Shown here in pieces: positions 56,201 to 64,000 of a stretch of DNA of 64,000 nucleotides (within the stretch, counting starts at the first letter, position 1; each line of letters opens with the position of its first letter). This DNA is from Tubulanus polymorphus (Eukaryota > Nemertea > Palaeonemertea > Tubulaniformes > Tubulanidae): the NCBI RefSeq assembly GCF_964204645.1, contig NC_134030.1:20217110-20281109 (forward strand). Reading direction: 5' to 3'. The notes beneath the pieces are model-generated. The model was not told where the DNA came from and ran no database searches. It saw only the letters and a list, made by a program, of their open reading frames with translations. A program made the translations under genes and the position numbers.

Positions 56201-59200
56201 GTACTTGATCAGCGCGGAACTAGTTGTCTCGAGGGATGGTTCTAGGCTTACCCGTATTAATTTTCACCCCCATCAAAACTACATATGTATCCAAAATAAT
56301 GTAATATACATAAGGATAAAACAAAATGCTACCTCGTTTCTCTTTCGGCCGAGGGGTCACTATCGTAAACAACGAAAACATTTTTTATCAGTTCATTTCT
56401 TAAGCTGCCGGATCCGTCATGGTAAGATTGATCTATATTTTTCCGAAGTAATGTACTGCAGGACCCAGCTCCACAGTTGTGAGTTTGAGTTTAATTCAAC
56501 TCAGAACAGTGGAACTGGATCCGGGATAGGTAGGCGGCTGGCCGGGTCAATTTTCAAGCTCAGCAGGAATGAGAAACGAGGTATCAATTTGTTTTAGCCT
56601 AAGAATACAAAATCCATGCATCCAGTTTCATTCTCTTCGATTTTCGCTCGGAACATAGACCTCAAATCGATTCGATATGAGTTCTATGCTCGGAAATATG
56701 GCTACAATTTCCGCGTGATCTCTAGAGAACGCCTCAGTAAAACTACACACTATTAAAAGCAGCTGAGTTCATCGAAAACAAGCGGCTGAAATAAAATAGC
56801 ATGGATACATTTATATCAACACACCCGCCACTCAAATCTATCAGCCATCCTGCCCAGCGGCAGGGATTCGAACCTGATCGAGTCACCGCTGAGAACCTGA
56901 CCTAGTTACCTATCGTTGGAGGTATAAGCTTTTATAATCGGATGGGCTTATACCAACGTTACGGACGACAAGGGGCAACAAAACACCGTTGAAAAATTAA
57001 CGCTTAAAAAATTTGGTTTGTGAAAATATTCGATCGTGAAACTAAACCACAGACATGTAGCCGATTAGGCACTTGCCGTGGCTGAGTGTAGCGATGCCAT
57101 CAGGTTCGAATCCCTGCCGAGAGAGGATGTCTATCAGCGTGCTGTTTATCAGCATATTTGTATGATGTATATCCTGTGAAATATATCGAGGAGGGCGTAT
57201 CCTGGAATCGCTACTGGCAGACAAGAGTCGAAACACTTTTGAGGAAAACTTTTTGCACATTTCTGGATATGGAGGCAGCAATATCTGAGACTTTTCTTTT
57301 CAGCAAGTGGCAACTTTTAGGTCAAGAAAACAACTTTGTTAGTTGATTTCAGTTGTTTTCGCTAAAAAATCAATTTTTAGGACAAGAAAACAAAGTTGTT
57401 TTCAGGCCCTAGAAATGTTTTCAGCAGGTGCTGCTTGCTGTAAACAGCTAAAACAACTTTTAGGTCGAGAAAGCAACTTCGTGGTTTTCAGACCCTTACA
57501 ATGTTGTTCCAAGTGGGTGCTGAGATCAGCCCCAATTGCTGAAAACAACAGTTTGAGATTAGCAACTATCGCTGTTTCATGATGCGCTGAAAACTACATT
57601 TTGTTCCAGAAAACAACCTAAGTCAACCTAAAAAATGTTGGTGGCGAAATCAACTAGTAACTGAGGGCGACTTGAGTGACAGGTGAACGAACATTCGAAG
57701 CGTTTGGGGATTTGTTTTGAACAAATATAGTGTCTCACTCTTCTTTCTCGTCGATCGCCATCTGGTCGGTCGCGTCCGGCGGTTTAGAATCGTCGTCGCT
57801 AGGTGGCGCTTCCTCCTCTTTGACCAGTTCCTTGCTAGAGAAGTTCGCAACAACGAAACATTTACACGATGAAAATAGACAAACGTCACAACTCGAAACC
57901 GACGTACGATAATATTAATAATAAACATCACGCATCACGCAACAACAATATTTCAGAAGGATATACACGCCTGGCTGTAATCTAAATCAGATTTCTAGAT
58001 TAATGTATCGTATAGGCCTGAAGACTATATCACATGGAGTGCCGGCTTGATAGTACGGTGCTGCCGCCTGGTGCCGCACGAATATACTCGTAGTTCGGCA
58101 CTGGAGCTGTAACATAGTCAGCCTTTGCTTGAAATTGACCAATGAGCCACAGTGGCTTGACGCAAACAGCTTTTGACCCCAGGGCCCAGTTTCACAAAAA
58201 GGTCTATCTCTTAAATCGATTTAATTTCTTCATTAATTCAGTTTATCTTAAATCGATTTAGGCCTTAATCCTTTTTGGTAAACTGGGACCAGTATCCTAG
58301 GTACTTGATGAAAAAAAAACACCTAGGATACTGGGGCCAAAAAACGTTTTGCCTCAGGCCCCTGTACAATGAGCATAGAGCATGAAGCAGTTCCTTTGTA
58401 TTGCCTACGAGTAATTGCTCGTAGGTATTGCCAGCCAATCAGGAACTGTGTCATTTCCATACAGTGTGAATATCAGTGACTATAAATAAGAAGAATTTTA
58501 CGAATATGTTCATAGCCAGCCCCAGTGACAGAACCCGGAAGTACCAGTATATTCGTAGCTGGCACTCAACGCGTTTTAAAATAAGGTCGAAACCTGTTGC
58601 ATTTTTCCCAACAGGGGTGGAGCCAATGGCTAATTTTTAAGAACTTATTGGAGAATACTTTAGGCTTAGCAGGGTTTTATGAATATAGCCGCGGGTTTCA
58701 GAGGAGCTCATCGCACATAATGGAAACTTTCACCTAGCAGATGATAAACTGGGGCTGGTTTTATAGATTATCATTATCTTTAACCCGGGGGCTAACTAAA
58801 TTCATTTTCAATTGAATGAGCCCCAAGGTTAAAGGTAATACTAGTCTTCAAGACCAGGCCCTGGGTTCTGTTACTTCTGCGAAAGTAATAATAGATGGCG
58901 CCGAAGTTAACGGTAGGGTGAACTTCAGTCTTTGGAGTTAGTCGACTATTTGCGAACTAAGTGAAACCGAATTATGTCAGTTAGTCGGAACTATAGTTCA
59001 GAAATCATCGAGCACCGTCGCATTATAGTTTGAACCTAGTTCCAAGATAATAAGATAAAAACCCACTATGCACAGGTTAAAATAATTCTAAAATCTTTTA
59101 AAATTCATTTATTTGAAAAACCTACAAAAACACGACGTTTCGATCTCATACTAGAGATCATCGTCAGGTGTAATTATTTCAATCTGTTCATAGCGGGTTT

Positions 59201-59580
59201 TTATCTAATCATCCGTTCACCACGTTTGAGTGTGGTTATTCTACTAGTTTCAAGATGGTTGAAACCGAACTATAGCGCATTCGGTTGTTAGCACGGACCA
59301 CTAGTCGACTTAAACTCGGAAAGCTAAGGTTCACCTATAGATGGCGTTGTCGTACGCGACTAAACCCGGTCTTACCTCATTCCTTCCTCCATCGACCTCT
59401 CCCTGACCTTCGTGTGACCTTTGCCGCAGAAGTTCACGCAGATGTGATTCAGAATTCCGCACTCGTTCATGAAGTAGCACGACACGTCGATGATGATGAG
59501 GAATATGAGGAAAACGGTGATGACGATCGCGATGATCGTACCAGTCGACATGTTGTGAGCCGCTAGAGCCGCTGCCGGAT
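50127..59580 (-). CDS. NCAM/Fasciclin II-like cell adhesion molecule, C-terminal part (partial)
   Basis: Exons in coding order are 59580-59376, 57834-57739, 52540-52463, 51434-51359 and 50261-50127, with phases 1/2, 2/2, 2/2, 2/0, 0/stop. The first holds a single transmembrane helix (GTIIAIVITVFLIFLIIIDV) followed by SCYFMNECGIL, CVNFCGKG and SMEEGM. This closely resembles the juxtamembrane region of NCAM-type proteins (DITCYF, CG, VNLCGK, MEEG). The tail is rich in Glu, Asp, Lys and Pro and includes EKSPLTG, like the NCAM TPLTE region. It ends KETSPIIA then TAG. The Ig and FNIII ectodomain exons are not in the window and must lie beyond 64000. The product is a type I membrane protein mediating cell adhesion, in neurons in known relatives. 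Alternative tails are possible because two internal exons hit a stop directly if their introns are kept. Confidence 0.82.
50440..50655. repeat. Diverged foldback MITE, 'CAACATTTCGACTATATCC' family
   Basis: TTGTTCAACATTTCGACTATATCC and GGATATTATCGAAACGTTGAATAAAC are inverted, with GTGTGGGATTTCATCG end. Older than the 20621 and 44974 copies. Confidence 0.65.
51064..51334. repeat. 'AGGGGTGGATCTAG' terminal-inverted element, copy 2
   Basis: CAGGGGTGGATCTAGGGGGG at left and CCTAGATCCGCCCCTG at right. It ends about 25 bp from the NCAM-like exon at 51359. Confidence 0.7.
51359..51434 (-). CDS. NCAM-like gene exon: tail segment with SPLTG
   Basis: Phase 2 to 0. The acceptor is CTATTTGTAG and the donor GTAAAT. 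It encodes MDNDKRLMLENQDELEPDE then KSPLTG. It is directly flanked by a terminal-inverted repeat at 51064-51334. Confidence 0.75.
51715..51990. repeat. 'CTGCAGTGCGGTGTA' repeat, copy 1
   Basis: Multiple TACACTGCAGTGCGGTGTAT-like palindromes in alternating orientation, bounded by AACCCTTTCAGTGCGTCTAC and CAGCACTGAAAGGGTTAA inverted ends. A second element is at 61600-61795. Confidence 0.7.
52463..52540 (-). CDS. NCAM-like gene exon: charged helical segment
   Basis: Phase 2-2, 78 nt. The acceptor is GTATTTTCTAG and the donor GTAAGT. It encodes LKKAQAQEEAELNNERNAY and ESEAQE. As in the previous exon, read-through gives an immediate stop (GAG TAA). Confidence 0.7.
52861..53115. repeat. Minisatellite, 31-bp unit, about 8 copies
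   Basis: The unit AGATTGGACGTCCATTCTGAGTAAGTCTGCC is repeated with small changes. Two overlapping minus-strand frames stay open across it because 31 is not a multiple of 3 and stops are rare in the unit; neither is a gene. Confidence 0.9.
53250..53535. repeat. Dispersed repeat, 'CGCCATCTGG' family, copy 4
   Basis: CTCTCTGGCGCGACGAGCACTCGGTCATCCG at left and GATCATCGCTTGCCATAAGTGGAATCCTCGATTGCC at right. Confidence 0.55.
53960..54515. repeat. Tandem array, 109-bp unit, inverted relative to 48 kb, about 5 copies
   Basis: CACATGTGAAGTGTGGACGATC, AGTTTTTGAAAGTG, GCTGATAAAATGTCTAATATC and TGGTGTTTGTAGTTCATTTTC follow one another, the reverse complement of the unit at 47985-48395. Confidence 0.9.
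56461..56522. repeat. Foldback MITE, 'CAGTTCCACAG' family, shortened copy 6
   Basis: GGACCCAGCTCCACAGTTGTG and CAGTGGAACTGGATCC ends with the middle reduced. Confidence 0.7.
56850..57130. repeat. Inverted pair of tRNA-derived SINE-like arms
   Basis: GGCAGGGATTCGAACCTGATCGAG at 56862 and CTTGCCGTGGCTGAGTGTAGCGATGCCATCAGGTTCGAATCCC at 57070 face each other, as at 43890-44250. Confidence 0.5.
57240..57620. repeat. Internally repetitive GAAAACAAC tract
   Basis: Loose repeats of AGGTCAAGAAAACAACTTTG and GTTTTCAG... spaced irregularly. Origin unclear. Confidence 0.45.
57739..57834 (-). CDS. NCAM-like gene exon: acidic cytoplasmic segment
   Basis: Phase 2-2. The acceptor is AACTTCTCTAG and the donor GTGAGA. 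It encodes SKELVKEEEAPPSDDDSKPP and MAIDEKE. Reading through the donor gives GAG TGA, so intron retention would end the protein after EKEE. Confidence 0.75.
58186..58295. repeat. Foldback MITE, 'GGGCCCAGTTTCAC' family, copy 1
   Basis: GGGCCCAGTTTCACAAAAAGGTC and CCTTTTTGGTAAACTGGGACC ends around AAATCGATTTAA palindromes. Copy 2 is at 60528-60658. Confidence 0.7.
58755..58860. repeat. Foldback element, 'GGGGCTAACT' family, copy 2
   Basis: Arms GATTATCATTATCTTTAACCC and GGTTAAAGGTAATACTAGTC with the GGGGGCTAACTAAATTC core, as at 9020. Confidence 0.6.
59046..59240. repeat. Foldback MITE, 'ACGACGTTTCGATCTCA' family, copy 3
   Basis: ATAATAAGATAAAAACCCACTATG...ACACGACGTTTCGATCTCATACTAGAGATCATCGTCAGG...CACCACGTTTGAGTGTGGTTATTC. 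About 135 bp from the transmembrane exon donor. Confidence 0.7.
59376..59580 (-). CDS. NCAM-like gene exon: transmembrane and juxtamembrane
   Basis: Phase 1 to 2. The acceptor is CTCGTTATTTCAG and the donor GTAAGA. It encodes DPAAALAAHNMSTG, the transmembrane helix, then CYFMNECG, VNFCGKG and RSMEEGM. Confidence 0.9.
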
Positions 59581-59761
59581 CTGAAATAACGAGGTTATTA
59601 TTGATAAATGTCATATAACATATTTGACGCAGTGACTGTTGTTACTTTGAAAGGGTCCGATCTCTAGACTGGTTACCGGTCTCTATCCATATTGAATGGG
59701 ACAGGCAACCAGTCTATCCGATCTCAGGACTTGTCCGATCGCCCGGGACTAAGTGTCCTGT

Positions 59762-59832
59762 CCTGTGGCATGGTGGATAAGGCGTTTGACTCACAACCTA
59801 TAGGTTGTGGGTTCGAATCCTAGTGAAACCAT
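59762..59832 (+). repeat. tRNA-derived repeat
   Basis: TGGCATGGTGGATAAGGCG is A-box-like and GGTTGTGGGTTCGAATCCTAG is a consensus B box, but the acceptor stems do not pair well. Likely a SINE head rather than a functional tRNA. Confidence 0.5.
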
Positions 59833-60129
59833 GTTATTCAGGCAGGACACGTATCACTCCCGGTCGACTCACTTATTCAATAAGGGTCTTCAGCATGATG
59901 AAGCTGGCCAGTAAGCGGTAGAACGGTAGACGTATATTTTTGTTAGGGTACTGTACTGAATTCCATTTCCCGTCACTCACCGAGTAGATATCATGCAAAA
60001 ATGATTTTTTTTTAAGGTAGACTCATCGGGTACTCATTGTATACGGAAGTCAACGAGACCCTCCCACTTACTTTTAAGAATAAATGGAGGCAAACCTGAA
60101 CGCAAAATCGAGATGATTCTAGAATTATG

Positions 60130-60245
60130 AAGCCCGACATGAAATGGCTAAACGGCCTTTTTCTCGTCCACGCTGTTGAAACCGCCGACCAAACATAATG
60201 AGAAATGGACGACGAAACCTTCACCGAGAAGCTTAGTGCCTGATA
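60130..60245 (-). pseudogene. Possible decayed CCP-like fragment
   Basis: The minus strand shares the ACTAAGCTTCTCGG lead of 46790-46935 and reads LLGEGFVVHFSLCLVGG, vaguely like the CCP second-cysteine region. The match is weak and the fragment may just be another repeat. Confidence 0.18.
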
Positions 60246-60527
60246 TGTACCACAGATGTGGGTACACTAGGATCGTAGAGCGACGGAGATCACTGCGGAG
60301 ACAACCACACTGCCAGTACTGGGTGTAACGAAACCATGAAGTCAAGAGCTACTGCCTTCTTATCCTCAAGTCATACTCAGTGAATGCACAAGTACAACAA
60401 TTGGGCTAAAAAATGATACCTTGTTTCTCCTAATTGGTAAATTGCAATAACATTTGTAATCAGTGACATAACTGCCGGGTCTGTTATTAATTGCTTGATT
60501 ATGATTGTAAACAAAATAATGTACAGG

Positions 60528-60658
60528 GCCCAGTTTCACGAAAAAGTTTATGCTTAAAACGGTTAAGTTCGAATTGTTGTCCTCATTGAAAACATGAAGT
60601 AACCAATGGCAATTAAACCAAAAATTTGAGTTAAACTCTTTTGTGAAACTGGGCCCAG
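60528..60658. repeat. Foldback MITE, 'GGGCCCAGTTTCAC' family, copy 2
   Basis: GGGCCCAGTTTCACGAAAAAG and CTTTTGTGAAACTGGGCCC ends. Confidence 0.75.
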
Positions 60659-60821
60659 GGTATAATATAGGCAGCCGCCCGGATCAGTTTTAAACGCAAC
60701 AGAAATGAGAAACAAGGTATCAATTCTCTTAAACCTTTTTCCATCAATTTTCGTTCCTCTTTCAATCTCATAGTTCAAACCGCATTTTTCACATTTAATA
60801 AAAACATATTTTATTGATAAT

Positions 60822-60852
<31 letters not shown>

Positions 60853-61099
60853 TTACACGTAATATACATATAGTTTACGGTATATATATATATATATATA
60901 TATACATCAGGATCATGCTGTAAATATTTGTGTATATAGAAAATAAAAATTAACCAATTTTCATAATACATTCATGTAAAAATAATCAGCAAACAAAACA
61001 CTAACCTTTTTTCTTACTAAATGACCTAATAACTAACCAACCCGTGTCTACGCGACGATATCCCAAAACCGGGTTAAATGAAATCGTCTTGGAGAGTGT

Positions 61100-61268
61100 G
61101 GGCCAGTTGCTCGAAAGTTGGTTGCGAATGATAAACGTAGTGGAAATTGAAACTTTTATGTTATCACGCGTTGTTTATCCAAAAGTTTCCTTACACCAAC
61201 CTTTCAGCAAATGGCCAACGTCATACGTCCAAAAGTTCAGTTTAACCAACTTTTGAGCTACTGGCCCT
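61100..61268. repeat. Foldback MITE, 'GCCAGTTGCTCGAAAGTTGG' family, copy 3
   Basis: GGGCCAGTTGCTCGAAAGTTGG at left, CCAACTTTTGAGCTACTGGCCC at right, plus an internal CCAACCTTTCAGCAAATGGCC, which looks like a duplicated end. Confidence 0.65.
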
Positions 61269-61599
61269 TAGTATTCGAACAGGATACCAAAATACCAATG
61301 AACTCGTCTACCAGAAACTTACGCTTGATTTATTACCCATGATAAATCAATATTCGCGAAGACGATAATAGGGATATGGTCGAAACAAAAATGAAAATTC
61401 TTGCTCAAAGACACCTTTTGAACAAATCTTTCTTTCCTGTATTTTGAAATTTTACCATATAATTTCTAGTTCACCATGTTGAACAAAGGGCTTTATCATA
61501 CATGCATTGATACTTTATCAGTGCTGATGAATTAATACCCGAAAGCACTGCGCACTGGAGATAATGATTTTTTTTTTTTTAATTACACCCCAGGTCATT

Positions 61600-61795
61600 G
61601 TATAACAGGAATACCACTATAGTGCGTCTACACCGCAGTGCGGCGTATCGTTAGTTACAAATCTATAACTACGTTTCGTAGGTGCTACCATCTTTCAATA
61701 GAGGTAACAAACAACATCAATACACTGTGATGCGGTGTACTAGCAAAGATCATCACTGATTAATACACTGCACCGCGGTGTAGACGCTTTGAATG
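61600..61795. repeat. 'CTGCAGTGCGGTGTA' repeat, copy 2
   Basis: GTCTACACCGCAGTGCGGCGTAT, ACACTGTGATGCGGTGTAC and ACACTGCACCGCGGTGTAGAC palindromes, as at 51715. Confidence 0.65.
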
Positions 61796-64000
61796 GCCAT
61801 TCACTTATCATCAATGTACGTTAGGGCTAGGGGCTGGTTGTCAATCAGATTGTTACTTGGTGACACTTAAGTCAACCCCGGTGGGTTAAGATATCTTCGT
61901 GTAGACAAAGCTAATCAATCTTCATTAGAATTAATATATAAATATCATAAATAATATCGATTATAACGTGGTTTCAACTACTTATTTGTTTTGCGGAGTA
62001 GACGAAAGTAAATTATAGAAATAAATAAATAAACCAGCAGCGAGTGGCTGTGAGGCATTCGATAATACAAAACATCCGAGTACAAAATTTCGAATATAGA
62101 AAATCAAAGTGTTACACGATAATTCGTTGAGCATCGCATCTCTTGATTTAGAAAAAATACTATAAAACACCCAGCCGATAAAACGTGTATATACAAAATC
62201 ACCGTATTTGCATGAGAAGAGCAGTTGTTATTACAAGGTGACAACTTTACTAGCATGTAGCGGGCCCCGTAACAACAAAACAAACAATTTACTTTGTTAC
62301 TCATTTCTCATTTTTACATTTCTAATTATGAAAAGAAATATCAAGCCAAAAAAATTACTTTTTACAACCATAACAACATAGTACGCGTATATGGGAATCT
62401 CTGAATCAGGCTGTCGTTCAAAGTTTTCTAAGGGAGGGGCACAAGAACCCTGTCAAGTTTTGTGCAGAGGCAATAGGCCTGTGTAGTGCAGGTGGATGTT
62501 ATGGTGGTGAAGAGCAACTGAAAAGGAACCAAAAAGGCCAGGTGTGCGAGGGTCCTTCCCTGAAAAATCTTGAATAGGATTCAAGCCCTTGGGCCTATTT
62601 ACATAGAATTCCTTCCCAAAACTAATTCTTATCGCAGCCACTATTGTGGAAAGTGAATGCCCTCAATGCCAGGACCAAATTGGACATCGCGCCCAAATAG
62701 CTAATTAGTTGGGTCCAGTCAGTGGGGAACCATAGCAGACGGTCTGAAGAGCACTCGGTCTCACTAGCAGTTTCAGTAATTCAGTGGGACAAGGCGTGAT
62801 GTTGTCACATTTACTGATCAGTGCCGAGTGACAAGTGCAGGTTCCAGTCCTGCTGGCCGCTTACAGTGCGCGGGCAACAATTCGAAAGTGTCGGTGGCGT
62901 GGTGAGGTTAAACGAACAATCAAATCGGGCTTGACTTCAGAAAAACCAAGATCCGAACGACTTCGAGCGAGATTAAACTAACGCGTTTAATGAGATGCCG
63001 CGTGATATGCTGAACGGGACTCAAATTGGTGTTGAGATCTACGAGCCGAAGTTTGGAATGATAATAAAATCTGGCAGTTTATGATCTTTATATTATCGTG
63101 TTAAGTATATCGGTTTATCAGGGATGTACCTAGTATTAGTACGTTGGTTGGGAGAAGGGGGGGGGGCAGAGAAAAATTACAAGTTACCTAGAGTAAAAAC
63201 CAATATAAAAATTCTTCTTATAAGCCTTAACAAAATTAAAACAAAATGCTTGTCAGTCCCAAGTGAAGGATTCCACATTAAATTTCTATTTGATATAACA
63301 ATAATATTTGCTAAAGGGCACTTTTCCAAAATTTCTAGGGGGGGGGCATGCACCATGTACCGTCCTGGTAATACTCGAGTAGGTATTTTCATTCATTAGT
63401 CGGGAAGTTCTTTCAATAAATTCTTCGACAAAGAGATCTTACTCGTCCAAAAATTTGCCAGAATTCTTATGTTGACAAAATCTGATCGATACTTTCACCA
63501 GAATCGGTACTTAGACGACGGAAAATTCTATTCGTACTTTTCAAAATTACAGCTCAAAATAATATCAATTTTTTCCCTATATACGTACAGCAACTTTATA
63601 TATTACATATGTATCACCAATTGAAGAAAAAAAAAACAGGAATGATGTCCTCAACAATCCACCAACTGACGAAACATAATTGCAGTTGGTCCCGCGCAAA
63701 ATTTCACTGCCTTTAAAACAGGCCTACAATGTAAAACACATCGGGAGCCTATATACAGGTAGATTACACACATTCGCTATTACATTATTCGATCAGTAAT
63801 GAACCTATAGTCCAGTTATATGAAAAAACCCTCGAAAAAAATGTCTTCTTTACTCAACACGAAACCATTTTTTTAAGAATCCTGAGTGACCAATGTTGAC
63901 TCCATGAAGCACGGCAGTCCCTCTATCACATAGACCACTCTCTACCCATTCCCTATCCACTGAGTGCCCTCTCTATCCACTGCATCCACCCTCTCTCCAC

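Larger units (their letters stand above)
59581..64000. other. Intron or upstream sequence of the NCAM-like gene, no exon seen
   Basis: No Ig or FNIII exon could be found on the minus strand, so the intron before the transmembrane exon exceeds 4.4 kb. It holds tRNA-derived repeats (59762-59832, 62755-62880), MITEs, (AAT)n and (AT)n near 60820-60903, and a CTCTATCCACTG-type simple repeat at the right edge. Confidence 0.5.

Noticed and set aside
59762-59832. Possible tRNA gene
   Set aside because: A and B boxes are present but the acceptor arms do not pair; similar heads occur in repeats across the window.

Overview
The window is nuclear DNA of an animal. Coding sequence is broken into short exons with GT/AG introns, and introns and intergenic DNA are packed with foldback MITEs, tRNA-derived SINE-like repeats, minisatellites and (AT)n tracts. 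The protein modules (ApeC, astacin, ShK, CCP, kringle and C-type lectin domains, plus an NCAM/Fasciclin II-type cytoplasmic tail) suggest a marine invertebrate bilaterian, most likely a lophotrochozoan. I cannot name the species. No bacterial, viral or organellar genes were recognised.

Layout. (1) 2835-4636, plus strand: a complete four-exon gene for a small secreted C-type lectin-domain protein of 132 aa. (2) About 5501-22718, possibly to 24973, minus strand: a large mosaic secreted gene. I assembled 18 exons by hand, and all of their phases agree. Modules in N-to-C order are kringle, ShK, CCP, CTLD, ShK, CCP, an unrecognised domain of about 163 aa, CCP, CTLD, CTLD, kringle, CCP. Every module is bounded by phase-1 introns. 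The signal-peptide exon was not found and the terminal exon is only a candidate. (3) 25465-41090, minus strand: a complete 13-exon gene for a 690-aa secreted protein with a signal peptide, a long charged propeptide, an astacin metalloproteinase domain, an EGF-like module and a C-terminal ApeC (apextrin C-terminal) domain. (4) 50127-59580, minus strand: the last five exons (transmembrane segment and cytoplasmic tail) of an NCAM/Fasciclin II-like adhesion molecule whose ectodomain lies beyond position 64000.

Genes 1-3 all encode secreted proteins built from carbohydrate- or peptidoglycan-binding, complement-like and protease modules. They look like a secreted recognition or innate-defence neighbourhood, but that functional reading is inference.

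The most unusual items are: the astacin-EGF-ApeC architecture with its altered Met-turn; the phase-1 mosaic gene with an unrecognised three-exon domain; and a satellite of about 23 copies of a 69-bp unit that appears to have grown inside a foldback MITE (36298-38050). Exon borders were set by eye from splice consensus, reading frame and family conservation. No alignment, gene finder or RNA data were available.
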